A DNA stretch of 64,000 nucleotides from assembly GCA_038238245.1 (NCBI GenBank), contig JBBRXX010000020.1, positions 1 through 64,000 of the forward strand, in the 5' to 3' direction. Below, in pieces: positions 35,041-43,641 of the stretch (within the stretch, counting starts at the first letter, position 1; every line of letters starts with the position of its first letter). A program made the translations under genes and the position numbers. The DNA comes from DASQHW01 sp038238245. Its GTDB lineage: Bacteria; Actinomycetota; Acidimicrobiia; IMCC26256; PALSA-610. The notes beneath the pieces were generated by a model. That model was not told where the DNA came from and made no database searches. It saw only the letters and a list, made by a program, of their open reading frames with translations.

Positions 35041-35447
35041 ACATCAGGGATGCCACCACCGCCGACGTCGACGGGTTGCTCGATCTGTGGCGCCGCGCCG
35101 ACGCCGCACCGAGCGTCACCGACACGGTCGACGACGTGGCTCGAGTGGTCGCCGCGCCGGCGGCGAGCGTGCTGGTCGCGGTCGACGGCGACACGATCAT
35201 CGGGTCCGTCATCGCGGCGTTCGACGGATGGCGAGGCAATTTTTACCGGCTCGTGGTCGACGCGACACGGCGCCGGTCTGGCATCGCCGGTCGACTCGTC
35301 GATGCCGGCGAAGCGCGTTTGCGCGCGGCCGGCGTGAAGCGCGCGAGCGCGTTGGTCGAGGGGCACCGGCCGATCGCGCAAGCATTCTGGTCATCCGCGG
35401 GCTTCGAGCACCACGAAGGCATGCGCCGCTACACGAAGAGCTTGTGA
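35037..35447 (+). CDS. GNAT-family N-acetyltransferase
   Basis: Acetyl-CoA-dependent acyltransferase fold, 136 residues, starting at GTG overlapping the carboxyltransferase stop (GTGA). Motif A for the CoA pyrophosphate is RLVVDATRRRSGIAGRLVDA, and the C-terminal strand is AFWSSAGFEHHEGMRRYTKSL. The acceptor is unknown. Its coupling to the carboxylase genes hints at acylation linked to acyl-CoA metabolism, which is inference. Confidence 0.88.
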   Translation: MNIRDATTADVDGLLDLWRRADAAPSVTDTVDDVARVVAAPAASVLVAVDGDTIIGSVIAAFDGWRGNFYRLVVDATRRRSGIAGRLVDAGEARLRAAGVKRASALVEGHRPIAQAFWSSAGFEHHEGMRRYTKSL

Positions 35448-35490
35448 CGGCAACGCCGACGCAACAGCGGTGGCGTTACGATCCCAGCCC

Positions 35491-35709
35491 ATGGCCGAGA
35501 TCCGAGCTGAGATCACTGCAAATGTTTGGCAGGTCGTCGTCGAGGAAGGACAGATGGTCGCCGAGGGCGACGAGATCTGCATCCTCGAGTCGATGAAGAT
35601 GGAGATCCCGGTCGTCACCGAGGTCCCGGGCGTCGTGCGCGAGTTGCACGTCGCACCCGAGCAGACCGTCCAAGAGGGCGATCTCATCGCACTGATCGAC
35701 GAGTCCTGA
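35491..35709 (+). CDS. Free biotin carrier protein (TB7.3-like)
   Basis: A 72-residue biotinyl domain standing alone, with the biotinylation motif ESMKME (Lys36) and mirrored halves (VWQVVVEEGQMVAEGDEI; VVRELHVAPEQTVQEGDLI). It closely resembles mycobacterial TB7.3, which is also a free 71-residue carrier. It lies downstream of a carboxyltransferase and can serve as its biotin domain if a biotin carboxylase is encoded elsewhere. TACGAT lies 8 bases before the ATG, suggesting its own nearly leaderless promoter. Confidence 0.92.
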   Translation: MAEIRAEITANVWQVVVEEGQMVAEGDEICILESMKMEIPVVTEVPGVVRELHVAPEQTVQEGDLIALIDES

Positions 35710-35746
35710 TGGTGCGCGTCCGCGAGGCAGAGAGTCGACTCCTGAA

Positions 35747-36508
35747 TTGATTCGATTCGAGCGCCGGGGTCTCGTGGGGCTGGCGACGATCGATCGCCAG
35801 GACCGACGCAACGCGTTGAATGCCGAGCTCTGCGAGGAGCTGCGGGGCCATCTCGAGCGCGAGTCCGCGTTGCGGGCGTTCGTGCTCACCGGCGCGGGAT
35901 CTGCGTTCTGCTCGGGTGCCGATCTCGTCACCCGCTTCACCGCCGAGGATGACGCGCCGACCGACACGTTCCGGCCCGCGTTCGAAGAAGTCCTCGATGC
36001 CATCGTCGCGTACCCGGCGCCGGTGCTCGCCGCGATCAACGGACCGGCGATCGGCGCGGGCATGCAACTGGCCGTCGCCTGTGACGTGCGCGTCGCCGCG
36101 TTGGGCGCGCGCCTCGCGATCCCCGGCGGCAAGCTCGGCATTCACTTGAGTGCGCGCAACATCTGGCGGCTGGCACAGCTCGTCGGCCAGGGCCCCGCGC
36201 GCGACTTCCTGTTGGCGGGTCGCACCGTCGACGCCGACGAGGCATCGCGGCTGGGGCTCGTGCAGTACGTCAGCCGCGACGCGGTGGGTGCCGCGCTCGC
36301 GCTGGCGGGGGAGATCGCGTCGTACGCGCCGCTCACCGTGCAGGGTCACAAGCGCGCGTTGAACCTCGTTGCGGAGGAACAGTGGTTGTCGCCGTCGGTG
36401 CTGCGTGAGATGGCTGCGCTCGAAGCGCGCGCGTTCGCGAGCGAGGACCTGCAGGAAGGTATGACCGCGTTCACCGAGAAGCGCACCCCGCGCTTCAAGG
36501 GCTGCTGA
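35747..36508 (+). CDS. Enoyl-CoA hydratase/isomerase family protein
   Basis: Crotonase-fold protein of 253 residues, third in this window. It has GSAFCSGADLVTRF and NGPAIGAGMQLAVACDVRVAA for the oxyanion hole, and GGKLGIHLSARNIWRLAQLVG in the trimer region. The only suitable start is TTG at 35747; no ATG or GTG exists in frame upstream. It overlaps the convergent dehydratase by 14 bases. Its place after the biotin carrier suggests the same acyl-CoA pathway. Confidence 0.88.
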   Translation: MIRFERRGLVGLATIDRQDRRNALNAELCEELRGHLERESALRAFVLTGAGSAFCSGADLVTRFTAEDDAPTDTFRPAFEEVLDAIVAYPAPVLAAINGPAIGAGMQLAVACDVRVAALGARLAIPGGKLGIHLSARNIWRLAQLVGQGPARDFLLAGRTVDADEASRLGLVQYVSRDAVGAALALAGEIASYAPLTVQGHKRALNLVAEEQWLSPSVLREMAALEARAFASEDLQEGMTAFTEKRTPRFKGC

Positions 36509-37361
36509 CCGAGATATTGCCGCCCGAGCAGATGATGCCGGCGCGTAGACCGTCAAGCGTCGACATCCGCGCCGCCGCGAACGCGACTGCGGCACTCGGT
36601 TCGACGACCTGGTCCAAGCGGTCCTGTACCGCATGCATCGCATCGACGATCGCGTCCTCGCCGACGATGACGCGCTCGACGGCGTGCATGACCAAGATGT
36701 TCTCGGTGCGCGGCGACGTGCCGGTACGCAAGCCGTCGGCCATGCTCGTGGCGCGGTCGACGGGTCGGCCCCCGATCACGCGCACCGGCGCCGCCGCGAT
36801 GCACGTCCCGGCGCACAGGCCCCCGCCGCCGATGGGCGTGACGATCACGTCGAGGTCCGGCACCTCCTCGCAGAGCTCCAACCCGGCGGTGCCGGCGCCC
36901 GCGATCACCCGCGGATCGTCGAACGGATGGATCTCCACCGCGCCGGTACGCGCCACGACCTCCGCGAGCGCGGTCCGGCGGGCCTCCAACGAGCTTGCGC
37001 ACCACACGATCTCTGCGCCGTAGCGCTCCACCGCGGCCGTCTTGAACGCCGAGGTCTGTTCGGGCATCACGACGTACGCAGCGATGCCGCGCTCCTGCGC
37101 GGCTTGCGCCAGCGCGGCCGCGTGATTGCCCGACGAGTGGGCGGCGACGCCGCGCGACGCGTCGTCCGGCGTGAGCGATTGCACGGCGTTGGTTGCGCCC
37201 CGATACTTGAACGCGCCCGCGCGTTGGAGATGCTCGGCCTTGACGAACAACGTCGTGCCGACCCACGCGTCCAGCGTGGGTGACCGCAACACCGGCGTCC
37301 GCCGCACGAATGGTGCGATTCTCGTTGCGGCTGCTTCGACGTCGGCGCGCTCGACGGTCAC
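36495..37361 (-). CDS. Threonine/serine dehydratase-like PLP enzyme
   Basis: Fold-type II PLP enzyme of 288 residues. The Schiff-base Lys52 is in GAFKYRGA, the substrate loop is SSGNHAAALAQAAQ, and the phosphate-binding loop is PIGGGGLCAG. It ends with SGGNISV. Compared with the usual 310-330 residues it lacks about 25 residues after the Gly-rich loop, where IAAAPVRVIGGRPVDRATS is followed directly by ADGLRTGT. That could be a natural short form; the active-site residues are kept. It is convergent with the hydratase gene. Confidence 0.88.
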   Translation of the reverse strand: MTVERADVEAAATRIAPFVRRTPVLRSPTLDAWVGTTLFVKAEHLQRAGAFKYRGATNAVQSLTPDDASRGVAAHSSGNHAAALAQAAQERGIAAYVVMPEQTSAFKTAAVERYGAEIVWCASSLEARRTALAEVVARTGAVEIHPFDDPRVIAGAGTAGLELCEEVPDLDVIVTPIGGGGLCAGTCIAAAPVRVIGGRPVDRATSMADGLRTGTSPRTENILVMHAVERVIVGEDAIVDAMHAVQDRLDQVVEPSAAVAFAAARMSTLDGLRAGIICSGGNISVSSP

Positions 37362-37368
37362 CGGATGC

Positions 37369-38313
37369 TCAGTACCCGGCGGGGAGCGCCTGCTCGAAGT
37401 AGACGTAGAACGCGAACAGCACCACGAGGAACGGCAGGACGCCGACGATCCACGTGATCGGGTGGCGCCACCGCCGGAACGCCCACCACCACGCGAGCCC
37501 GACGAGCAGGGCCGCGAGCCCCCAGCGGACGGCCGGGGTCAGGCTGCGCTCCTGACCCGAGAGGCCCTCTTCCATCAACGCCTGGTGCGGCCGCGCCTTG
37601 CCGCCACCGGTCGCAACCCGCCGTACCTGTGGCTTCGTCGGCTTCGCACTCTCGTTGGGCGCGAGGCGGGCCTTGATCACGATTCGCTGTTCGGCCGAGA
37701 ACTTCGGGTTGCAGCTCGTCAGCGTGAGCTGGGCATCGAACGTGTTGTCGACGACCTGCACGTCGGTGGGTTTGACCACCAGCTGCGCGGTCATCTTGTA
37801 CGTGAACTTGCCCGCCAGCGTCTCGACGATGATGTCGTCGCCCGGCTTCAGCTTGTCGACGTCGTAGAACGGGTGGAGGAACGTCGTGCGGTGGCCCGCG
37901 ATCGCGGCGTTGCCCAGCGTGCCCGGCATCGGTGTGTCGGGATAGTGGCCCGGGCCCTTCTTCAAGTCGTCGCGCGAGACGCCTTCGACGAACGCCATCT
38001 TGTTGAGGCCGATGCGCGGAATACTGATCAGGCCCTCGGGCTCGCCCTCGGCCGGTACCGGCGGCGCCGGGCGCACCGGTTGCGTGGTGGTGCTCGTCGA
38101 TCCTGTGGTGGGCGTGGGTCGCGGCCGCACCGTGGTCGAGGTCGTGTGCTCGGCGGCGTACGCCTCTTGTGCCTTGGCGAAGTCCTGCTTCAGCCCGTGC
38201 TGGGCTCGGGCGGTGAGGATCCCCGTGCCCCAGAGCTGGTACGCGACGAACAGCAGGATCAGCAACCCCAGCGTCACGAGGGTGCGCCCGATCGCTGCAA
38301 TTGCCCGTCGCAC
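37369..38313 (-). CDS. Class E-like sortase
   Basis: Membrane transpeptidase of 314 residues that would attach proteins to the cell wall. The N-terminal helix is LVTLGLLILLFVAYQLW, followed by a Thr/Pro linker and the sortase domain with His141 (AGHRTTF), Cys201 (LTLTSCNP) and Arg in QRIVIKARL. Two further helices end the protein (WGLAALLVGLAWWWAF; WIVGVLPFLVVLFAFYVYF), an uncommon extension. It starts at GTG, 6 bases after TACCCT. It is divergent from the ccm operon. No sortase substrate is encoded next to it. Confidence 0.9.
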   Translation of the reverse strand: MRRAIAAIGRTLVTLGLLILLFVAYQLWGTGILTARAQHGLKQDFAKAQEAYAAEHTTSTTVRPRPTPTTGSTSTTTQPVRPAPPVPAEGEPEGLISIPRIGLNKMAFVEGVSRDDLKKGPGHYPDTPMPGTLGNAAIAGHRTTFLHPFYDVDKLKPGDDIIVETLAGKFTYKMTAQLVVKPTDVQVVDNTFDAQLTLTSCNPKFSAEQRIVIKARLAPNESAKPTKPQVRRVATGGGKARPHQALMEEGLSGQERSLTPAVRWGLAALLVGLAWWWAFRRWRHPITWIVGVLPFLVVLFAFYVYFEQALPAGY

Positions 38314-38319
38314 GTTGAG

Positions 38320-38325
38320 AGGGTA
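38320..38325 (-). promoter_or_regulatory. -10 box (TACCCT), leaderless type
   Basis: Minus-strand TACCCT followed by 6 bases and the sortase GTG; no ribosome-binding site fits between. Confidence 0.4.
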
Positions 38326-38440
38326 CCGGGCGTCGCGGCCGGTTCTCGCGCAGTGAGATGCAGCGGGCGCCGGGTTCGCCGCTCGCGACGGCCGGTTCGT
38401 AGACTTCGCGGCGTCACCACTCCCCGTTCTCGGAGTCTGG

Positions 38441-39109
38441 TTGCACTGCGTTCGCCTTCGATCGGCCGTCTGCATGCTCGGGCGGTTCCCCGCGCTCGCC
38501 GGCGCCGACCTGGACGTCGATACGGGCGAGATCGTGCTGTTGAGCGGGCCCAACGGCGCCGGGAAGACCACGCTGCTCCGCCTGTGCGCCGGCCTCCTCC
38601 CGTTGCGCGCCGGGCAGGCCGAGGTGCTCGGCGTCGACCTCGCGCGTGACCGCAGGAGCGCGCGTTCTTCGCTCGCGCTCGTCGGTCACGAGACGTTCTG
38701 TTACGACGACCTCACGGTCGTCGAGAACCTGCGCTTCGCGGCCCGGGCGAGTGGCCACACCGCGGCGGACGCCGACGCCGCGCTGGACCGCGTCGGCCTC
38801 CGGCGGGTCGCGGACGTGACGCACGGCCGGCTGTCGCAAGGCCAGCGGCGCCGCCTCGCGCTCGCGATCGCGCTCGCCCGCCGGCCCCGGCTGTTGCTCC
38901 TCGACGAGCCGCACGCCGGACTCGACGAGCACGGCCGCGCCATCCTCGAAGAGGTCGTGCGGGCCGCGCCTGCGCACGGCTGCACCGTGCTGCTCGCCTC
39001 CCACGAGCTCGAGCTCGCGCGCCGGCTCGCGACACGCGAGGTACAGCTCGTCGCGGGGCGGGTGCACGCGACGCCGCGCGTCCCGACCGGGGCGGGGGCA
39101 CACGCGTGA
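38441..39109 (+). CDS. ccmA: Heme exporter ATP-binding subunit
   Basis: ABC ATPase of 222 residues heading the cytochrome c maturation operon; with CcmB it drives release of holo-CcmE from CcmC. Walker A is GPNGAGKTTLLRL, the signature is LSQGQRRRLALA, and Walker B is LLLLDEPHAGLDE. The start is TTG at 38441 (CVRLRSAVCMLGRFPALAGA follows); an ATG eleven codons later would lose the first strand. The final four bases overlap ccmB (GTGA). Confidence 0.9.
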   Translation: MHCVRLRSAVCMLGRFPALAGADLDVDTGEIVLLSGPNGAGKTTLLRLCAGLLPLRAGQAEVLGVDLARDRRSARSSLALVGHETFCYDDLTVVENLRFAARASGHTAADADAALDRVGLRRVADVTHGRLSQGQRRRLALAIALARRPRLLLLDEPHAGLDEHGRAILEEVVRAAPAHGCTVLLASHELELARRLATREVQLVAGRVHATPRVPTGAGAHA

Positions 39110-39780
39110 CGCTCATGCGGGGCGCACTGCTCGTCGCCGGAAAGGACCTACGCGTCGAGTCGCGGTCGCGCGTCGCCCTGCAGCAGATTCTGCCGTTCGG
39201 GGGCATTGTCGTCGTGCTGTTCGCGTTCGCGCTCGACGCCGACCGCACCCTGCTGTCACGCGCCGCGCCCGGCCTCTTTTGGGCGGCCGTGTTGCTCGCG
39301 GCGCTCCTCGCGGTCGGGCGGTCGTTCGCGGTCGAGGAAGCGAACCGCGCGCGCGACGGTCTTCGGCTCTCGGGCCTCGACGGCGGATCCGTGTTCCTCG
39401 GCAAGACCGTTGCGATCGCGGTCGAGCTGTTCCTGCTCGAGGTCGTGCTCGGCGTCGTCGTCGTGGTCCTCTACGACGTCGCGCTCCACGACGCGCTCGT
39501 CCTGTTCTGCGCGGCGCTGGCCGCCACCATCGGGCTGGCGGCCACCGGTACGGTCTACGGCGTGCTGGCCGGAGGATTGCGCGCGCGCGAGACGCTGATC
39601 CCCCTCCTCGTGCTGCCCGCGGTCACGCCCGTGATGCTCGGCGGCACGCGCGCCTTCCAAGCCGCCCTCGACGACGTGCCGGGTGACGCGTGGCCGTGGG
39701 TGCAGCTGCTCGCCGCGTTCGCCGTGCTCGCGGTCGCCGCCGGAGTCGTCGTGTTCGGACCGTTGCTGGAGGAAGCGTGA
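39106..39780 (+). CDS. ccmB: Heme exporter membrane subunit
   Basis: Membrane partner of CcmA, 224 residues with about six helices. It begins LLVAGKDLRVESRSRVALQQ, a typical CcmB amphipathic start, and contains GGSVFLGKTVAIAVELFLLE and LIPLLVLPAVTPVMLGG. Starts with GTG within the ccmA stop and ends in a GTGA overlap with ccmC, so A, B and C should be translated in fixed ratio. Confidence 0.92.
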   Translation: MTLMRGALLVAGKDLRVESRSRVALQQILPFGGIVVVLFAFALDADRTLLSRAAPGLFWAAVLLAALLAVGRSFAVEEANRARDGLRLSGLDGGSVFLGKTVAIAVELFLLEVVLGVVVVVLYDVALHDALVLFCAALAATIGLAATGTVYGVLAGGLRARETLIPLLVLPAVTPVMLGGTRAFQAALDDVPGDAWPWVQLLAAFAVLAVAAGVVVFGPLLEEA

Positions 39781-40493
39781 AAAGACTCTTCCTCGGCGCG
39801 ACCGTTCTCGCGCTCGCGGCAACCATGTTCCTCGCGTTGTATGTCACGCCGCCGCGCGAGAACCAGGGCGGGGAAGCAGTTCGCCTGCTGTATCTCCACG
39901 TCCCGTGCGCGTGGCTGGCGTATCTGGCGTTCGGCGTCACCGCGATCGCTTCCGTGCTGTGGCTGCTCCCGCGGACGCGGCACGCGTCCTGGGACCTGCT
40001 CGCGGGCGCGTCGGCCGAGGTCGGCGTGCTGTTCACCGCGCTGATGCTCGTCGTGGGGTCCCTGTGGGGACGCCCGACGTGGGGCACGTGGTGGGAGTGG
40101 GACGCCCGGCTCACGAGCACCGCGATCCTGTTCTTCTTGTACCTTGGCTATCTCGCGCTGCGCCGGACGGGCGCGACCGCCGACGAACGCGGCAACCGCT
40201 GCGCGATCGCCGCACTGATCGCCGCGGCCGACATGCCGATCGTCCACTTCTCGGTGTCGTGGTGGCAGACCCTGCACCAGGAGGGCACCGTCTTCAACGA
40301 CAAGCTCGACGTCAAGGTCAACGGATCCATGGCCTTGACGCTCCTGCTGGCCGTCGCGGCATTCACCATGCTCTACGGCTACTTCGTGCTGCAGCGCTTC
40401 CAACTTGCGCAGCTCGAGGAGGGCCGCGAGGAGCGCGCGTTGCAGCGTGCGATCGACGAGCGCATCCGCGCCGACGAGGTGGTCACCGTATGA
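39777..40493 (+). CDS. ccmC: Heme transporter/handling protein CcmC
   Basis: Membrane protein of 238 residues with six helices that loads heme onto CcmE. The heme-binding WWD segment is visible as WGTWWEWDARLTS, flanked by the axial His residues in YLHVPCAWLAYL and ADMPIVHFSVSWW. The start is the GTG overlapping the ccmB stop; an in-frame extension into ccmB is Arg-rich and unlikely. A charged coil ends the protein. Confidence 0.93.
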   Translation: MKRLFLGATVLALAATMFLALYVTPPRENQGGEAVRLLYLHVPCAWLAYLAFGVTAIASVLWLLPRTRHASWDLLAGASAEVGVLFTALMLVVGSLWGRPTWGTWWEWDARLTSTAILFFLYLGYLALRRTGATADERGNRCAIAALIAAADMPIVHFSVSWWQTLHQEGTVFNDKLDVKVNGSMALTLLLAVAAFTMLYGYFVLQRFQLAQLEEGREERALQRAIDERIRADEVVTV

Positions 40494-40536
40494 GGCGGGC
40501 GATCCCGGCGCGCTGCGCCGAGCGCGGGCAGCAGCC

Positions 40537-40668
40537 ATGAACGACAACTGGGGCTACGTCATAGCCGGGTACGCGATAGTCGGCAGCGCACTCGGCGTGT
40601 ATGCCGTCTGGGTCCGGCAGCGGCTCCGGCGGCTGCAACGCTCGCTGCCCGACGACGATCGCGCATGA
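40537..40668 (+). CDS. ccmD: CcmD-like small membrane protein
   Basis: A 43-residue protein: NWGYVIAGYAIVGSALGVYA forms one helix, followed by a basic stretch (RQRLRRLQRSL), the standard CcmD layout. CcmD stabilises the CcmA-B-C-E complex. It lies exactly between ccmC and ccmE and its stop overlaps the ccmE ATG (ATGA). Identification rests on position, size and topology. Confidence 0.8.
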   Translation: MNDNWGYVIAGYAIVGSALGVYAVWVRQRLRRLQRSLPDDDRA

Positions 40669-41084
40669 GACTTCGCTACGGGATCCTCGCGCTCGTGTGC
40701 GTCGGCGCGGTCGTATGGATGGTCGTACTGCTCCAACGCAACGTCGTGTTCTTCAAGACCGTGTCGGAAGCCGTGCACGACGAGCACCGCGACGGCACCC
40801 GGTCGATGCGTATCGGCGGCGGCGTCGTCGCGGCAAGCATCCAGCGGCGGGCCGGCGGCGTCGACTTCGAGCTGTACCAGGGCGGCGCGACGGTACGCGT
40901 GCACCACACCGGCGGCGAGCCGGCACTGTTCAAGGATTGTGCACCTGTGGTCGCCGAGGGCCACTGGAGCGCGCGCGGCTCGACGACGTTCGACTCGACC
41001 CGGCTGTTGATCAAGCACGACAACAACTACGAACCGCCGAAGAGCGGGACCACCAAGTGTCCGGATGATCCGATAGGTCGATGA
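40665..41084 (+). CDS. ccmE: Periplasmic heme chaperone CcmE
   Basis: Membrane-anchored heme chaperone of 139 residues. An N-terminal helix (ILALVCVGAVVWMVVLL) precedes an OB-fold domain, and the heme-attachment motif HxxxY is present as KHDNNYEPP (His118, Tyr122), so it is the classical His type and not the Cys variant. The tail contains an extra Cys (TTKCPDD). ATGA overlaps link it to both neighbours. Confidence 0.94.
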   Translation: MRLRYGILALVCVGAVVWMVVLLQRNVVFFKTVSEAVHDEHRDGTRSMRIGGGVVAASIQRRAGGVDFELYQGGATVRVHHTGGEPALFKDCAPVVAEGHWSARGSTTFDSTRLLIKHDNNYEPPKSGTTKCPDDPIGR

Positions 41085-43096
41085 GAGCCCAGCTGGGCTA
41101 CGGCCTTCTCACGATCGGCACCGCCGCGGCCGCGCTCGGCCTTATCACCACCGCGGCCGGCATCGTGCGGAAACAGCCGCGCCTGCTCGATCTCGGGCGC
41201 CGCTACGTCGTGCTCGTGCTGCTGGCCGCGGTCGGCGCATTCATCGTGATGGAAACCGCGCTGTTCGGGCACGACTTCTCGCTCGAGTACGTCGCCAACA
41301 ACGTCGCGCGCGCGACACCCGGCCTGTACACGTTCACCGCCGCCTGGGCCGCGCTCGAAGGTTCGATCCTGTTGTGGGGCCTCCTGCTGTCGGTCTACGT
41401 CGCGGCAACGGCGTGGCGGTTCCGCCGTCGCGCAGACGACCCGCTCGTCGCGTGGGCCACGGTCGTGCAGTTCGCGGTGCTGTTGTTCTTCTTCGCGCTG
41501 ATGCTGTTCGCCGCCAACCCGTTCAAGCAGGTGAGCGGCCTGGTGCCGCTCGACGGGCGGGGACCGAATCCACTGCTCCAGAATCACCCGCTGGTCGCGA
41601 TCCACCCGCCGACGCTGTACGCCGGGCTGGTCGGTTTCACGATTCCGTTCTCGTTCGCGATCGCCGCCCTCGCCACCGCCCGCTTCGGAGAGGGCTGGCT
41701 CGCAGACGTGCGGCGCACCACGCTCATCGCGTGGGGCTTCCTCACCGCGGGCATCGTGCTCGGCGCGTGGTGGAGCTACGCGGTGCTCGGATGGGGCGGT
41801 TACTGGGGCTGGGACCCCGTCGAGAACGCGTCGTTCCTCCCCTGGCTGACCGCGACCGCGTTCATCCACTCGGTGATGGTGCAAGAACGGCGCGGGATGC
41901 TGCGGGTATGGAACCTGTCGCTCGTGCTCGCGACGTTCTGCCTCACGATTCTCGGCACGTTCCTCACGCGTTCGGGCGTTATCAACTCGGTGCACGCGTT
42001 CTCGCAGTCCTCGATCGGTCCGTGGCTGCTCACGTTTCTCGGCCTCTGCGCGTTCACCGCGGTGGGACTCGTCGCGTGGCGCGGCGACAAGCTGCGCGCG
42101 CCCGGCCGCATCGATTCGCCCGTGTCACGCGAAGCCGCGTTCCTCCTCAACAATCTCTTGTTCGCGGGCTTCGCGCTGGTCGTGCTCACCGGCACGGTCT
42201 TCCCGCTGCTCGTCGAAGCGCTGCAGAACAAGCAGATCACCGTGGGCCAGCCGTACTTCGAGCGACTCGGCGTGCCGATCGGTATCGCGTTGCTCTTCCT
42301 CATGGCGATCGGACCCGTGCTGCCGTGGCGCGCGGCGAGCGGGGAGGTGCTCCGCAACCGGTTACTGATCCCGGCGTGGGCCGGCGGCCTCACGCTCCTG
42401 ATCGCCGTGGCGGCGGGAGCCCGCGGCATCGCGAACGTCCTCGCGTTCGCGCTCGGCGCATTCACGGCGACGAGCATCGGTCGGTCGGCGATCATCGGCG
42501 TGCGGGCGCGGCGGCACGTGCACAAGGACGAGGGGTTGGCGCGCGCCACGACGCGGACGGTGCGGGGCAACCCGCGGTTGTACGGAGGCCTGCTCGTGCA
42601 CCTCGGCGTCGTCGTGGTCGCCGTCGCGCTCGCCACGACGGCCGGTTGGACCACCAGACGCGAGCTGCAGCTGAACCCGGGTGAGTCCGCGACCGTACGC
42701 GGGCACCAGGTGACGTTCCTCGATCGTGAGGTCGACCGCTCGCCGCAGAAGACCACGATCAAGGCGCGTGTGCGCATCGCCGGCGTCGGCTCGTTCGCGC
42801 CGGCCATCTCCACCTTCCCGAACGCGGCCGAGGGCATCGGCACGCCGTCGATTCACACCACGCCGTGGCGCGACTGGTACCTGACGCTCTCCTCGTCGCC
42901 CACATCGGGACGGGTCACGATCGGCGTGCAGGTCGGCACGATGGTGATGTGGTTGTGGATCGGCGGCCTGATCATGGTGATCGGCACCGCGGTGGCGCTC
43001 GTCCCGTCCCGCCGGCGACGCCCACGCGAGCCGGATACCGTCGGCATGCCGCCCGAGGACGACCAACCGGCACCGCTCGTCGGGGTCACGGCCTGA
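41081..43096 (+). CDS. ccmF: Cytochrome c heme lyase subunit CcmF
   Basis: Large membrane protein of 671 residues with about fifteen helices that attaches heme from CcmE to apocytochrome c. The WWD domain is seen as WGGYWGWDPVENASFLPWL, with conserved His segments nearby (HPLVAIHPPTLYAGLVGF). A periplasmic domain near the C-terminus (WYLTLSSSP) is also typical. The start overlaps ccmE (ATGA) and the stop shares a base with the ccmG start. Confidence 0.95.
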   Translation: MRAQLGYGLLTIGTAAAALGLITTAAGIVRKQPRLLDLGRRYVVLVLLAAVGAFIVMETALFGHDFSLEYVANNVARATPGLYTFTAAWAALEGSILLWGLLLSVYVAATAWRFRRRADDPLVAWATVVQFAVLLFFFALMLFAANPFKQVSGLVPLDGRGPNPLLQNHPLVAIHPPTLYAGLVGFTIPFSFAIAALATARFGEGWLADVRRTTLIAWGFLTAGIVLGAWWSYAVLGWGGYWGWDPVENASFLPWLTATAFIHSVMVQERRGMLRVWNLSLVLATFCLTILGTFLTRSGVINSVHAFSQSSIGPWLLTFLGLCAFTAVGLVAWRGDKLRAPGRIDSPVSREAAFLLNNLLFAGFALVVLTGTVFPLLVEALQNKQITVGQPYFERLGVPIGIALLFLMAIGPVLPWRAASGEVLRNRLLIPAWAGGLTLLIAVAAGARGIANVLAFALGAFTATSIGRSAIIGVRARRHVHKDEGLARATTRTVRGNPRLYGGLLVHLGVVVVAVALATTAGWTTRRELQLNPGESATVRGHQVTFLDREVDRSPQKTTIKARVRIAGVGSFAPAISTFPNAAEGIGTPSIHTTPWRDWYLTLSSSPTSGRVTIGVQVGTMVMWLWIGGLIMVIGTAVALVPSRRRRPREPDTVGMPPEDDQPAPLVGVTA

Positions 43097-43641
43097 TGCG
43101 ACTGCGGGCGCGCTGGATCGCGTTGATGGTCGGCGCGGTGCTCGTGGCATTCGGCGTCGTCCTCGCCGTGCAGCACCGCGACGAGCCCTCGGTGCCGCGT
43201 CTGGTGCAGGAGCACGCGGCGGTGCCCGACTTCAGCGTGACGGCGCTCGACGGCAAGAAGATCGATGCCACATCGCTCCACGGCAAGTCATATGTCGTGA
43301 ACTTCTTCAACAGCTGGTGCATCCCCTGCCAGCAGGAAGCCCCGGCGTTGCAGGCGTTCTACGAGGAGCACAAGGGCGAACGCGACTTCGCCATGCTCGG
43401 CATCGTGCGCCAGGACGAAGCGGCAGCCGTCCGCGGCTACGTCGCGGCCGAGAAGGTGAACTGGCCGGTCGCGCTGGGCGGCGCGGATCAGGCCTCGCTC
43501 GACTTCGGCACGGTCGGTCAACCCGAGACGTTCGTGGTGTCGCCCGACGGCGTGCTGGTGTGCGGCGCGTCGGGGCCCTCGACGCAAGCCGCGCTCGACA
43601 CGTGGCTCCGCGCCGCCCGCTCGGGGGAGCAGTGCGGATGA
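43096..43641 (+). CDS. ccmG: Membrane-anchored thioredoxin CcmG/DsbE
   Basis: Reduces the CXXCH cysteines of apocytochrome c before heme attachment. The 181-residue protein has an N-terminal helix (WIALMVGAVLVAFGVVLAV) and a thioredoxin domain with active site NSWCIPCQQE and the cis-Pro region GQPETFVVSPDG. The ATG shares its A with the ccmF TGA, and its stop overlaps the ccmH ATG. Confidence 0.93.
   Translation: MRLRARWIALMVGAVLVAFGVVLAVQHRDEPSVPRLVQEHAAVPDFSVTALDGKKIDATSLHGKSYVVNFFNSWCIPCQQEAPALQAFYEEHKGERDFAMLGIVRQDEAAAVRGYVAAEKVNWPVALGGADQASLDFGTVGQPETFVVSPDGVLVCGASGPSTQAALDTWLRAARSGEQCG

Noticed and set aside
36480..36510. Transcription terminator at the hydratase/dehydratase convergence
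   Set aside because: The two genes overlap by 14 bases and no hairpin with a T-run is present. No convincing intrinsic terminator was seen elsewhere either.
40490..40540. Sixteen-codon frame between ccmC and ccmD (ATG at 40490)
   Set aside because: Too short and Arg/Ala/Cys-rich; the overlap with both neighbours is easily produced by chance here.
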